Position numbers and translations under genes: made by a program. A stretch of DNA of 64,000 nucleotides from Fusibacter sp963666805. Its GTDB lineage: Bacteria; Bacillota; Clostridia; Peptostreptococcales; Acidaminobacteraceae. The DNA lies in the NCBI GenBank assembly GCA_963666805.2, contig CAXXWR010000003.1:434001-498000 (forward strand). The letters run 5' to 3'. Shown here piece by piece: positions 1-9,146 of the stretch. The notes under the pieces are model-generated. The model saw nothing but the letters and a program-made list of their open reading frames with translations. It made no database searches and had not been told where the DNA came from. Numbering within the stretch: the stretch's first letter is position 1; each line of letters starts with the position of its first letter.

Positions 1-1546
1 CCATCCCTGCAACGGGAATATTAATTTTTAAGGCTGTCAAAACTTGTTTAACAGCATTGACATGTCCTTTACCGCCATCAATAAGCAGTAGATCTGGAAA
101 CATTGAAAAGCCTTTAACTTTTAAGTCACTGGACTCTGTTATCTTTTGTTCTTCAAGTCCCCTTCTAAAACGTCTATAAAGAACTTCTTGCATAGAAGCA
201 TAATCATCAGGACCGTCAACTGTTTTGACTCGATAACGTCTATAGTCACTTCTTTTCTTCTTGCCATTTTCAAATACAACCATACTCCCTACAGAATATA
301 CACCAGAGGTATTGGAAATATCATAAGCCTCAATGCGTTTAAGAGGGAGATTAATCGGCATACCTAAGACATCATGTAACTGTTTGTTAATCACATTTGC
401 AATGGCTTCTTCTTTTTCAACGCGCTCTTGGAACTTGATGATATACTCTTTAGCATTTTTAGAAACCAAATCAATGGTCTTTTTCTTTTCGCCTTTTTGA
501 GGCACTGCAAAAATAACTTTATGTCCTTTTAAATTGCTAAGCCATTCACCGTAACCCTCCATCCCCTCTAATTCATCAGAAAGGTAAATTTCTTTGGGTA
601 TGTCTAAAGCCCCACTATAGTATTGCAATATAAAAGAACTTAAGATTTCAGAAGAAGAACTGCCATGTCCTCCAGTAATATTATAAGATTCACGGCCTTC
701 AATTTTGCCCCCTCTGACTTGAAAAACCATAACACATGTACGGTCATCATAATTATAAAAGGCAATGTAGTCTTGATTTTTATCATTGGTTTGAAGGGCC
801 TTCTGTTTCTCATTTAAACTGTTTAAAGCCATAATCTTATCTCTGTATTCAGCTGCTCTTTCAAAATTCATTCGTGCCGCTTCATCTTGCATTTTTTGGG
901 TCAATTCATCAATAAGCCATGCGCGGTCACCATTGAGGAAACGAATAATTTGATCAATATAGAGGCCATACTCTTCTTTGGAAATTTGATGGTTACAAGC
1001 ACCTGCACATCTTCCGATGTGATAATTGAGGCATGGGCGGTCTATTTTAGATGTGATTTTCTTACTACATTCACGAATGGGAAAAATCGTCTGTATGACT
1101 TCTATAGTTTGTCTCACCTGCTCTGACCCTGTAAAAGGGCCGAAAAATTTACTCTTTCCCTTCGCTTTATACTGTCGGGTGAACAAGACGCGTGGGAAGT
1201 CTTCTTCCGTTGTAATCTGAATATAAGGGTACATTTTATCATCTTTGAGTAAAATATTAAATCTGGGTTGATGTTTTTTAATCAGATTGGCTTCTAAAAT
1301 AAGTGCTTCTGTTTCACTATCTGTTATAATATACTCAAAATCAGCAATATTGGTCACTAAGGTTTGTGTCTTAGGCTGGTGTTTATCGAATCCTCTAAAA
1401 TAAGAGCTCACACGATTTCTAAGATGTTTAGATTTACCAACGTATATAATATTGCCATCTTTATCTTTCATAATATAAATGCCTGGATCCATTGGCAGTT
1501 TTTTAAGTTGTTCCTTAATATGTTCCTTCACAACAAATGTTGACAC
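1..1546 (-). CDS. uvrC: UvrABC system protein C, C-terminus cut off by the window edge
   Basis: Excinuclease subunit that makes both incisions around a DNA lesion after UvrA and UvrB have loaded. The visible ~515 residues start with the GIY-YIG nuclease domain (DPGIYIMKD, IYVGKSKHLRNR near residues 20-45), followed by a cysteine cluster (CLNYHIGRCAGAC), a UVR motif (AARMNFERAAEYRDKI) that contacts UvrB, and the start of the RNase H-like endonuclease domain (LLIDGGKGH) at the edge. The start is GTG at 1546: an AAGGAG lies 6-8 bases upstream and the first in-frame ATG comes much later. It is separated from uvrB-uvrA by a gene on the opposite strand, so it must have its own promoter; I see no clear LexA box before it. 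Family assignment is secure. Confidence 0.95.
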   Translation of the reverse strand, partial: MSTFVVKEHIKEQLKKLPMDPGIYIMKDKDGNIIYVGKSKHLRNRVSSYFRGFDKHQPKTQTLVTNIADFEYIITDSETEALILEANLIKKHQPRFNILLKDDKMYPYIQITTEEDFPRVLFTRQYKAKGKSKFFGPFTGSEQVRQTIEVIQTIFPIRECSKKITSKIDRPCLNYHIGRCAGACNHQISKEEYGLYIDQIIRFLNGDRAWLIDELTQKMQDEAARMNFERAAEYRDKIMALNSLNEKQKALQTNDKNQDYIAFYNYDDRTCVMVFQVRGGKIEGRESYNITGGHGSSSSEILSSFILQYYSGALDIPKEIYLSDELEGMEGYGEWLSNLKGHKVIFAVPQKGEKKKTIDLVSKNAKEYIIKFQERVEKEEAIANVINKQLHDVLGMPINLPLKRIEAYDISNTSGVYSVGSMVVFENGKKKRSDYRRYRVKTVDGPDDYASMQEVLYRRFRRGLEEQKITESSDLKVKGFSMFPDLLLIDGGKGHVNAVKQVLTALKINIPVAGM

Positions 1547-1660
1547 AAAATTCTCCTTCTAAATGCGACACTTTCTTAACGTCCTCTATATTTTAACATC
1601 ATTTTAAGGTAACTTCTGATATAATATAATGAAGATTAGATTAAGAAAGGAATATTGAAA

Positions 1661-2326
1661 ATGAATAATACAACACGTTCTATCATATTTTTTGCAGGAC
1701 TTTTTGCTATGATCCTCTATTATTTTGCAATCATGCCCCTTTTACCTATGGCCATGACTAATGAAGTCTTTTATATTAACTACCTCGCAGCCATGGTTAT
1801 CATCGTATTCCCTTGGATTGAATGTCTGATGCGAAAACTCGTCCTCAAAAAATACAAGCTCAGTACAGATGATATCCTCTTTTCAATGAAAATTAAAGAT
1901 ATCGGTTCTGTTCAATTTATCACTTATATTATACTCGCTTTTTTAGTGATTTTATTACCTATTACAACAAATCAGTTCAATTTCTCTAACTTAAAACCAC
2001 TTCATTGGACCATTTTCGTTATATGGGTACTGGTCTCTGCTATATGGATTAGATTAACCTATTCAAGTACAAAAGCCCACTTCAACGAAAAATATCTCCT
2101 CATTACAGGGATAGATTTACGTCTAGATTTCCCTTTTGGCAATAATCTTTATAGCCATTCAGGCGTCTATTTTTATGATGACTTCAAGCATTTTTACATT
2201 GAAGGTCAAGTGGTCTACATGGTTCTCGAAAATGACAAAGGCCGGATTGCTTTCCACATCAACAACAATGTCGAATCTCAAGTAATTGGTTTTCTAGGTG
2301 CTCAAAAAATTAAATATTTAAAATAA
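1661..2326 (+). CDS. Unknown four-helix membrane protein
   Basis: I do not recognise this 221-residue protein. It has four hydrophobic segments (about residues 7-30, 42-58, 86-106 and 115-135), then a soluble C-terminal region of about 80 residues rich in beta-type sequence (FYIEGQVVYMVLEN, GRIAFHINNN), which could be a small PH-like domain facing the cytoplasm. ATG 1661 is chosen because AGAAAGGA ends about 10 bases before it; an in-frame TTG at 1655 would sit too close to that site. The gene lies alone on the plus strand between uvrC and uvrA and ends in a good intrinsic terminator, so it is probably monocistronic. A -10-like TATAAT lies just upstream, near 1622-1628. Function unknown. Confidence 0.75.
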   Translation: MNNTTRSIIFFAGLFAMILYYFAIMPLLPMAMTNEVFYINYLAAMVIIVFPWIECLMRKLVLKKYKLSTDDILFSMKIKDIGSVQFITYIILAFLVILLPITTNQFNFSNLKPLHWTIFVIWVLVSAIWIRLTYSSTKAHFNEKYLLITGIDLRLDFPFGNNLYSHSGVYFYDDFKHFYIEGQVVYMVLENDKGRIAFHINNNVESQVIGFLGAQKIKYLK

Positions 2327-2360
2327 TCAATGGCCTAAACAACTACAAAGGATACAATAA

Positions 2361-2397
2361 ACCAGATTAACAGTCTTTGCTAATCTGGTTTTTTTAT
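2361..2397 (+). terminator. Intrinsic terminator after the membrane protein gene
   Basis: Nine-base-pair perfect stem (ACCAGATTA / TAATCTGGT) with an 11-base loop, followed by a run of seven T on the plus strand. It ends the 1661-2326 transcript before it can run into the convergent uvrA. Confidence 0.85.
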
Positions 2398-2448
2398 TTC
2401 TTTCTTTTCTAAATCTTTTTATTTTTTAAATCTTTCCCTTGCTTTTAA

Positions 2449-5400
2449 TTAGGATTCTGAAACTTCCTTTGAAGTCTTTTGGGACGTTTTTTCAGACGTC
2501 TTTTTGGATTTCGTTGAAGTTGTTTGAGATTTAGCTTTAGCTTTAGGCTTTGCTTTAGCCTTCGTTTTAGGTTCAGATTTAGCTTTTGCACTGGTTGCTT
2601 TACTTGTCTTCTTTGCTTGGATAGTCTTATGTTTAGGTGGATGGTCTAAATCAAGCATACGGCGTAAAAATTCACCTGTATAAGAGGTCTCTATGCTAGC
2701 AATTTCTTCAGGTGTTCCCATACCAACAATAGTTCCCCCTTTATCACCACCATCTGGACCCAAGTCAACAATATAATCTGCCGACTTAATCACATCAAGA
2801 TTATGTTCGATAACAACCACTGTATTGCCGGGATTAACCAGTTTTTGTAGTACATTAATCAAATTGTGTACATCTGCTGTGTGTAAGCCTGTTGTTGGTT
2901 CATCAAGAATATAAAGCGTTTTACCTGTACTAATTTTACTTAACTCTGTTGCTAACTTAATTCTTTGAGCTTCACCACCGGAGAGTTGTGTTGACGGTTG
3001 ACCCAAACGAATATAATCAAGACCTACATCATGTAAGGTTTGTAATTTACGTTTAATACGCGGGATATTTTCAAAGAAATTCAGCCCTTCTTCTACTGTC
3101 ATATTAAGGACATCATCAATCGTTTTTCCCTTGTATTTGACTTCAAGTGTTTCTCTATTATAACGTTTTCCATGACAGACATCACATTGAACATAGACAT
3201 CTGGTAAGAAGTGCATCTCAATCTTAATAATACCGTCACCTTTACAATGCTCACAGCGTCCACCAGAGACATTGAAGCTAAATCGTCCCTTTTTATAACC
3301 CCTGATTTTGGCTTCAGGCACTTGGGCAAATAAATCTCTAATATGATCAAATACACCTGTATAAGTGGCAGGGTTAGATCTAGGAGTCCGACCAATTGGC
3401 GATTGATCAATAGCAATGATTTTATCAATCAGCTCTAAACCCTTAATGCTTTTATGCTTACCAGGCTTAATTCTACTCTTGTTAATTTTCGCTGCACATG
3501 CCTTGTATAAAATTTCATTGACTAATGTACTCTTTCCCGAACCAGATACACCCGTTACAGCACAAAAGACGCCCAATGGAATTTCCACATCAATATTTTT
3601 CAAATTATTTTCAAAAGCACCTTTAATCTCAAGCTGTCCCACTTCTGAAACCCGTCTAAAATCAGGCAATTCTACTTTTTTTCGACCTGATAAATATTGA
3701 CCCGTTATGGAATTTTCATTTTGCATAATGGCATCAACAGGGCCTTCTGCAATAATATAGCCTCCATGTTCACCAGCACCTGGTCCTAAGTCTAAAATAT
3801 AGTCAGAAGCCATCATGGTTTCTTCATCATGTTCGACCACCAAAAGTGTATTGCCAATATCGGTTAAGTTCCGTAAGGTTTTGAGTAATTTTTCATTGTC
3901 TTTTTGATGAAGCCCAATACTTGGCTCATCAAGGATATAAAGAACGCCTACAAGTCCTGAACCAATTTGTGTCGCCAACCTAATCCGTTGAGATTCTCCT
4001 CCAGATAAAGTTCCTGCTGCACGAGAAAGATTTAAATACTCAAGACCTACATTTTGGAGAAATTCAAGCCTTGCCAATATTTCCTTCAAAATTTGTTCGG
4101 CAATTTTGTTTTTAGTCGTCCCAAGATCTAACTGTTTAAAGAAAATAAGTGCATCTTTAACTGATAACTCTGTAACTTCCCAAATGTTCTTACCACCTAT
4201 GGTTACTGCTAAAACATCATCAATTAAACGCTTCCCGTGACAAGTACTACATTCAATCAAGCTCATGAATTCATCTATCTTACCTCTAATATAATCAGAA
4301 TTAGTCGATGCATAGCGTCTCTCATAATTAACCACTAAGCCTTCAAAGGGTTTATTGTACTCTGAGTCTCCATTAAAACGACTTTCATACTGAAAGCGAA
4401 TCGCACGATCACCTGTTCCATAAAAAATTTCTTTTTTAAGTGCTTCTGATAAATCCATAAAAGGCGTGTCAAGTGACTCTTTATGTTCCTCTACCAAAGC
4501 GTGGATTAAACTGACATAATAGCTATCACCTGCGCTATTTGCAATAGGTAATAAGCAGCCTTCACTAATGGATAATTCCTGATTAGGCACTAACAGCTCC
4601 GGATCGACTTTCTTTGTAAAGCCCAAACCGTTACAATCTGGACAAGCGCCATAAGGGGCATTAAATGAAAACATACGGGGTTCCATTTCTAGAATCCCTT
4701 GCCCATGTTCTGGACAAGCAAACTGGGTACTAAACACAATTTCTTCTTTCCCTATCACATCTGCGACAATGGTTCCCTCTGTTAGAGTTAAAACCGTTTC
4801 AATAGAATCTGCCAACCGTTGCTCAACGCCTTCTTTAACCACAATTCTATCAACAACCACTGCAATCGTGTGTTTCTTATTCTTTTCTAGCTTAATATCT
4901 TCTGCAAGATCAATTGTTTCACCATCAATTTTGGCTCTTACATAGCCTTCTTTTTTCAATCGTTCTAAAAGTTTATTGTGCTGTCCCTTTTTTCCAACAA
5001 TCACCGGCGCGAGTATTTGAATTCTGGTTTTTTCTTCAAATGACATAATTTGATCGACAATTTGATCAACGGATTGAGGTGCAATTTCCTTACCACAAAC
5101 TGTACAATGCGGTGTTCCTGCACGTGCATATAAGAGTCTCAGATAATCGTAAATCTCAGTAACCGTTCCCACCGTTGATCTCGGATTACGACTTGTCGTC
5201 TTTTGGTCTATAGAGATAGCTGGTGACAACCCCTCTATATACTCAACATTTGGTTTTTCCATTTGTCCTAGAAACTGTCTAGCATAAGAAGACAAACTCT
5301 CAACATAACGTCTTTGACCCTCTGCATAAACAGTATCAAAAGCTAAAGAAGACTTTCCAGATCCACTTAAACCAGTCACTACAATCATCTTATCTCTAGG

Positions 5401-5472
5401 AATTTCAACATCTATATTTTTTAAATTATGTTCTTTAGCACCTTTAATTTTTATCATATTTTTTTCATTCAT
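2449..5472 (-). CDS. uvrA: UvrABC system protein A with a lysine-rich C-terminal tail
   Basis: DNA damage recognition ATPase of nucleotide excision repair. Two ABC modules are visible: Walker A GLSGSGKSS at residues 34-42 and GVSGSGKST in the second half, with signatures LSGGESQRIRLA and LSGGEAQRIKLA. The UvrA zinc sites are present (CTVCGKE, CPDCNGLG, CEHCKGDG...CDVCHGKR). The core ends with TGEFLRRML near residue 945; the remaining ~60 residues are a low-complexity tail of Lys, Ala, Pro, Ser and Thr (for example PKTKAKAKPKAKAKSQ), so the 1007-residue protein is longer than the usual ~940-960. It lies 21 bases downstream of uvrB and is surely co-transcribed with it under the LexA-boxed promoter. 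Confidence 0.97.
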   Translation of the reverse strand: MNEKNMIKIKGAKEHNLKNIDVEIPRDKMIVVTGLSGSGKSSLAFDTVYAEGQRRYVESLSSYARQFLGQMEKPNVEYIEGLSPAISIDQKTTSRNPRSTVGTVTEIYDYLRLLYARAGTPHCTVCGKEIAPQSVDQIVDQIMSFEEKTRIQILAPVIVGKKGQHNKLLERLKKEGYVRAKIDGETIDLAEDIKLEKNKKHTIAVVVDRIVVKEGVEQRLADSIETVLTLTEGTIVADVIGKEEIVFSTQFACPEHGQGILEMEPRMFSFNAPYGACPDCNGLGFTKKVDPELLVPNQELSISEGCLLPIANSAGDSYYVSLIHALVEEHKESLDTPFMDLSEALKKEIFYGTGDRAIRFQYESRFNGDSEYNKPFEGLVVNYERRYASTNSDYIRGKIDEFMSLIECSTCHGKRLIDDVLAVTIGGKNIWEVTELSVKDALIFFKQLDLGTTKNKIAEQILKEILARLEFLQNVGLEYLNLSRAAGTLSGGESQRIRLATQIGSGLVGVLYILDEPSIGLHQKDNEKLLKTLRNLTDIGNTLLVVEHDEETMMASDYILDLGPGAGEHGGYIIAEGPVDAIMQNENSITGQYLSGRKKVELPDFRRVSEVGQLEIKGAFENNLKNIDVEIPLGVFCAVTGVSGSGKSTLVNEILYKACAAKINKSRIKPGKHKSIKGLELIDKIIAIDQSPIGRTPRSNPATYTGVFDHIRDLFAQVPEAKIRGYKKGRFSFNVSGGRCEHCKGDGIIKIEMHFLPDVYVQCDVCHGKRYNRETLEVKYKGKTIDDVLNMTVEEGLNFFENIPRIKRKLQTLHDVGLDYIRLGQPSTQLSGGEAQRIKLATELSKISTGKTLYILDEPTTGLHTADVHNLINVLQKLVNPGNTVVVIEHNLDVIKSADYIVDLGPDGGDKGGTIVGMGTPEEIASIETSYTGEFLRRMLDLDHPPKHKTIQAKKTSKATSAKAKSEPKTKAKAKPKAKAKSQTTSTKSKKTSEKTSQKTSKEVSES

Positions 5473-5493
5473 GTTTTGATATACCTCAACTCA

Positions 5494-7479
5494 TTATCTT
5501 GATTTCTTTCTAGACGACTTTAATTCTACAACCATATCTCGCAACTCTGCTGCACGCTCGAATTGGAGTAGCTTGGACGCTTCGTACATTTCTTTTTCCA
5601 AATTTTCAATATAAGTATTGAATTCAGGTTTAGTCATTTGGTCCACACGGTTTACATCATACGCTTCAACTTCTTCTGCTGCAATTGTCGCTTCAATTAC
5701 TTCACGGATTTGTTTCTTAATGCTTTGTGGCGTAATACCATGAGCTTCGTTGTAAGCTTTTTGAATTTCTCTTCTACGCTCTGTTTCTGTTATGGCATAA
5801 CGCATGGATTTTGTCACACGGTCACCATACATAATAACAACCCCATTAGCATTTCTCGCAGCACGTCCAATCGTTTGAACAAGAGAGGTTTCAGAACGTA
5901 AAAAACCTTCCTTGTCAGCATCTAAAATAGCGACAAGGGATACCTCAGGTAAATCGAGTCCCTCTCTCAAAAGGTTAATGCCTACCAAGACATCAAAGAC
6001 CCCTCGACGTAAATCACGGATAATGTTCATTCTTTCGATTGTCTTAATATCGGAATGCATGTAACGCACTTTTACATCTAATTTTTTAAAGTAGTCTGTT
6101 AAGTCTTCCGCCATTTTTTTGGTAAGTGTCGTCACTAAAACACGCTCATTTTTTTCAGCACGCTTCATGATTTCTGCATAGAGGTCATCAATTTGACCCG
6201 AAGTCGGTCTGACTTCTATAGGGGGATCTAACAAACCTGTCGGTCTAATAATTTGTTCTACCACATCATCGCTGTGTGAATACTCATAATCGCTAGGTGT
6301 TGCACTGACATAAAGTGCTTGATTAACCAGTGCTTCAAACTCTTGAAACTGCAAAGGTCGATTGTCCATTGCAGAGGGTAATCTAAAACCATAATCAACC
6401 AAAGATTGCTTACGGGTTCTATCGCCACCATACATGGCTCTAATTTGAGGAATCGTTACATGCGACTCATCAATCACCAATAAAAAATCATCGGGAAAAT
6501 AATCTATCAGAGTATAAGGACGACTTCCCATCGGTCTTCTTGATAATATTCTAGAATAATTTTCAATGCCTTGACAAAAGCCAACTTCTCTAAGCATTTC
6601 TATATCATAACGCGTTCTTTGCTCAATTCTCTGTGCCTCAATAAGCTGATTGTTGTCTTTAAAAAACTTCACGCGTTCTTCTAATTCTTTTTCAATTTCT
6701 ACGATTGCTTCTTCTAATTTATCTTTAGGAGTCACATAATGGGAAGCTGGATAGACTGTGATATGCGTTCTATAACCTAGTATTTCACCCGTTAAAGCAT
6801 TCACTTCTGCAATCCGATCAATTTCATCACCGAAGAGTTCAATACGGTAAGCTCTCTCAAATTCATAAGCGGGCATCACTTCTACCACATCGCCCCTTAC
6901 ACGGAACGTATTACGCGTAAAATTAATATCATTACGCGTATACTGTATATCAACTAATCGCCTCAAAATATCTTCCCTAGATTTAGTCATCCCAGGTCTC
7001 AAAGACAGTGTCATTGATGAATAATCAATAGGGTCACCTAAACCATAAATACAAGAAACAGAAGCGACAATAATAACGTCACTTCGCTCAAACAAAGCAG
7101 ATGTTGCACTATGTCGCAATTTATCTATTTCATCATTAATCGAGGCATCTTTTTCAATATAAGTATCACTCATCGCAACATAAGCCTCTGGCTGATAATA
7201 GTCATAATAGCTGACAAAATACTCTACTGCATTATCTGGAAAAAACTCTCTAAATTCTTCTGCTAATTGGGCTGCCAATGTTTTATTATGGGCTATCACT
7301 AAGGTCGGCTTTTGTGTCCTTTCAATGACATTTGCTACAGTAAATGTTTTACCCGATCCTGTTACACCTAGTAGTATATTGTGTTTGTCTTCATGATTAA
7401 TGCGCTCAACGAGCGCATCAATAGCTTGTGGTTGATCACCGGTTGGTTGGTATTCAGATTTTAACTTAAATCCACTCAT
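5494..7479 (-). CDS. uvrB: UvrABC system protein B
   Basis: Helicase-like damage verification subunit of nucleotide excision repair, 661 residues, the usual length. Walker A GVTGSGKT is at residues 38-45, the lesion-probing beta-hairpin (YYDYYQPEAYV) near 92-102, the DEAD-type box (LLVIDESH) near 335, helicase motifs VI (QTIGRAARN) near 540, and the UVR motif (LLQFERAAELRDMV) at the C-terminus where UvrC binds. The start ATG follows GAGGTGA with a normal gap. First gene of the uvrB-uvrA operon; its promoter and LexA box lie within 70 bases upstream, which means SOS induction. Confidence 0.98.
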   Translation of the reverse strand: MSGFKLKSEYQPTGDQPQAIDALVERINHEDKHNILLGVTGSGKTFTVANVIERTQKPTLVIAHNKTLAAQLAEEFREFFPDNAVEYFVSYYDYYQPEAYVAMSDTYIEKDASINDEIDKLRHSATSALFERSDVIIVASVSCIYGLGDPIDYSSMTLSLRPGMTKSREDILRRLVDIQYTRNDINFTRNTFRVRGDVVEVMPAYEFERAYRIELFGDEIDRIAEVNALTGEILGYRTHITVYPASHYVTPKDKLEEAIVEIEKELEERVKFFKDNNQLIEAQRIEQRTRYDIEMLREVGFCQGIENYSRILSRRPMGSRPYTLIDYFPDDFLLVIDESHVTIPQIRAMYGGDRTRKQSLVDYGFRLPSAMDNRPLQFQEFEALVNQALYVSATPSDYEYSHSDDVVEQIIRPTGLLDPPIEVRPTSGQIDDLYAEIMKRAEKNERVLVTTLTKKMAEDLTDYFKKLDVKVRYMHSDIKTIERMNIIRDLRRGVFDVLVGINLLREGLDLPEVSLVAILDADKEGFLRSETSLVQTIGRAARNANGVVIMYGDRVTKSMRYAITETERRREIQKAYNEAHGITPQSIKKQIREVIEATIAAEEVEAYDVNRVDQMTKPEFNTYIENLEKEMYEASKLLQFERAAELRDMVVELKSSRKKSR

Positions 7480-7497
7480 GATTCACCTCATTTTTAT

Positions 7498-7511
7498 CGA
7501 ACGTTTGTTTG
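7498..7511. promoter_or_regulatory. LexA (DinR-type SOS) box of uvrB-uvrA
   Basis: CGAACGTTTGTTTG matches the Gram-positive SOS box CGAAC-N4-GTTCG at nine of ten defined positions. It sits over the expected transcription start, just downstream of the uvrB -10 hexamer, which is the normal place for LexA to block initiation. Confidence 0.85.
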
Positions 7512-7516
7512 TATCT

Positions 7517-7545
7517 ATTATATGTTTTTTATTTTAAATCGTCAA
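7517..7545 (-). promoter_or_regulatory. Sigma-A promoter of uvrB-uvrA
   Basis: Read on the minus strand: -35 TTGACG (7545-7540), a 17-base spacer, and -10 TATAAT (7522-7517). The start point would fall near 7510, inside the LexA box. Confidence 0.85.
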
Positions 7546-7577
7546 TTGTTTATTCCTTATCTTTTATTTTTACCAAT

Positions 7578-7614
7578 AAAAGAGGGAGTTTAATGACCAA
7601 ATCATCAAACTCCC
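7578..7614 (-). terminator. Terminator of the ftsEX-ctpA operon
   Basis: A 13-position stem with one A-C mismatch (GGGAGTTTAATGA / TCATCAAACTCCC) and a short loop; on the minus strand it is followed by TCTTTTATT. It separates the upstream operon from the uvrB promoter. Confidence 0.65.
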
Positions 7615-7701
7615 CATAGCATATCATACCCTTATGAATAAAAATTAAACAAATATCACTTTTGTACTCAGTCCAAATTTATTAGTCACCCCTAACCACT
7701 T

Positions 7702-7902
7702 CTAGTGCAGTGCCCAGAAGGTGATGCCTGCTATCCCTAGGATTAGCAAAACGACTATAAGAACGACTGTGACAATCAAGGGTTTCATATCACTAGAAAA
7801 CCCTTCTGGAGCGATAGCAGACTGTTTTTCAAAATTTTGCGATAAACGGTTCACATTATTTTGTATCTTTTTGATATCATTTTGATATTTTTCAGTATCC
7901 AT
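7702..7902 (-). CDS. Small tail-anchored membrane protein
   Basis: A 66-residue protein not recognised as a named family. The N-terminal ~40 residues are polar and heptad-like (IKKIQNNVNRLSQNF), suggesting a short coiled coil, and the C-terminus is one hydrophobic helix (IVTVVLIVVLLILGIAGITFWAL), so it should be a C-tail-anchored inner membrane protein with its body in the cytoplasm. A clear GGAG lies 6 bases before the ATG. The gene follows the S41 protease by 25 bases and precedes the operon terminator, so it is the last gene of the ftsE-ftsX-M23-ctpA unit. A role near division or the protease is inferred from context only. Confidence 0.75.
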   Translation of the reverse strand: MDTEKYQNDIKKIQNNVNRLSQNFEKQSAIAPEGFSSDMKPLIVTVVLIVVLLILGIAGITFWALH

Positions 7903-7927
7903 CTTTAACTCCTTTATATGCCTCTTC

Positions 7928-9136
7928 TTATTCTGCTCTTAAAACTTCGAGAGCTTTTTGAAGCTGATTATCATCTGCATCTGTTGGATTTTCAATTTCA
8001 TTATAATGTTCATCAAGTTCTAAGGTAATATCAGGTTCAATACCAATCCCATGAATATTTTGACCATTTGGTGTAAAGTACTCAGCAGTTGTTAATTTCA
8101 AACCACTTCCATCAAGGTAAGGTCTAAAGGTTTGAACAATCCCTTTTCCAAAAGTTGTCGTCCCAATAATTGTCGCTGCGTGATTGTCTTTTAAAGCACC
8201 TGTCAAGATTTCAGAAGCACTTGCAGAACCCCCATCAACTAAGACCGCTAGGGACACATTGTACTTCTTACCATCTGATTCAAAAGATTCATGCTCACCA
8301 TTTCTACCATCCACTGAAACGATATTGGCTTTGCCCAGTAACGAATCTGCAATATCTATACATTCGTCTAAGTAGCCTCCTGGATTTTGTCTTAAGTCGA
8401 TAACAACCTTTTTCGCACCTTGACCGATGAGGTCATCCATATGTGTTTTAAATTCTGAAGCACAATCTTTATCAAATTGTGTCAACCTCAAGTAACCGAT
8501 TTGATCATCTATCATTCTCGATTTAACCACTTTAACATCGACAATTTCTCTAACAATATCAACATCAAACGTTTTATCTTTAGAAGGTCTATAAATAGTA
8601 ATATTGACAGCTGTTCCCGGCTCACCTTTTACTTTTGAAATGACTTCATCCATCATGTCAGCATTAACGGCTTCACCGTTGACACCTATGATTTGATCTT
8701 TAGGCAGCAATCCTGCACGATCTGCAGGTGTATCTTCAATCGGACTGACCACTTCAATTTGATTATTCTCACTGGTTGTAAGATAAACACCAATCCCAGG
8801 ATACTCTCCTGATGAAGACTGCAAATAATCAGTATACTCTTCACTGTTCATAAAGACTGAATAAGGATCGCCTAAAATTTCAAAGAGTCCCTTTTTCATA
8901 CCTTCATATAATTTGTCTTCACTAATCTCTTTATAGTAATTTTCTTCAACATAATCTTTTAAATTATCAATCTCTTCATAATTTTTGTAGAGACTTTGGT
9001 AGGCTATCATATTTTCTCTTGGCATAACCACCTTATCTCCTATATTAAGTTCAGCAATTGTCGTTACAAAAAAAGTACCACATGCTGTTATTAATACGAG
9101 AAAAATACTAAGTATTACAACGTTTGATTTTTTCAA
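7928..9136 (-). CDS. S41 family carboxyl-terminal processing protease
   Basis: Membrane-anchored CtpA/CtpB-type serine protease, 402 residues. An N-terminal signal anchor (VVILSIFLVLITACGTFFV, residues 6-24) is followed by an N-terminal helical region, a PDZ domain (about 95-180, IGVYL...DQIIGVNGEAV) and the S41 domain with the catalytic serine in GGSASASEIL and the lysine in TFGKGIVQ; both are present, so it should be active. The start is TTG at 9136, seven to ten bases after GAGGTG. It acts outside the membrane and in this operon probably processes or controls the M23 hydrolase activator or another wall protein; that role is inferred from gene order. Confidence 0.93.
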   Translation of the reverse strand: MKKSNVVILSIFLVLITACGTFFVTTIAELNIGDKVVMPRENMIAYQSLYKNYEEIDNLKDYVEENYYKEISEDKLYEGMKKGLFEILGDPYSVFMNSEEYTDYLQSSSGEYPGIGVYLTTSENNQIEVVSPIEDTPADRAGLLPKDQIIGVNGEAVNADMMDEVISKVKGEPGTAVNITIYRPSKDKTFDVDIVREIVDVKVVKSRMIDDQIGYLRLTQFDKDCASEFKTHMDDLIGQGAKKVVIDLRQNPGGYLDECIDIADSLLGKANIVSVDGRNGEHESFESDGKKYNVSLAVLVDGGSASASEILTGALKDNHAATIIGTTTFGKGIVQTFRPYLDGSGLKLTTAEYFTPNGQNIHGIGIEPDITLELDEHYNEIENPTDADDNQLQKALEVLRAE

Positions 9137-9146
9137 AATTTACACC

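Noticed and set aside
3416..3700. Plus-strand 94-codon frame inside uvrA
   Set aside because: Opposite-strand shadow of conserved ABC motifs, with no ribosome site and no family resemblance.
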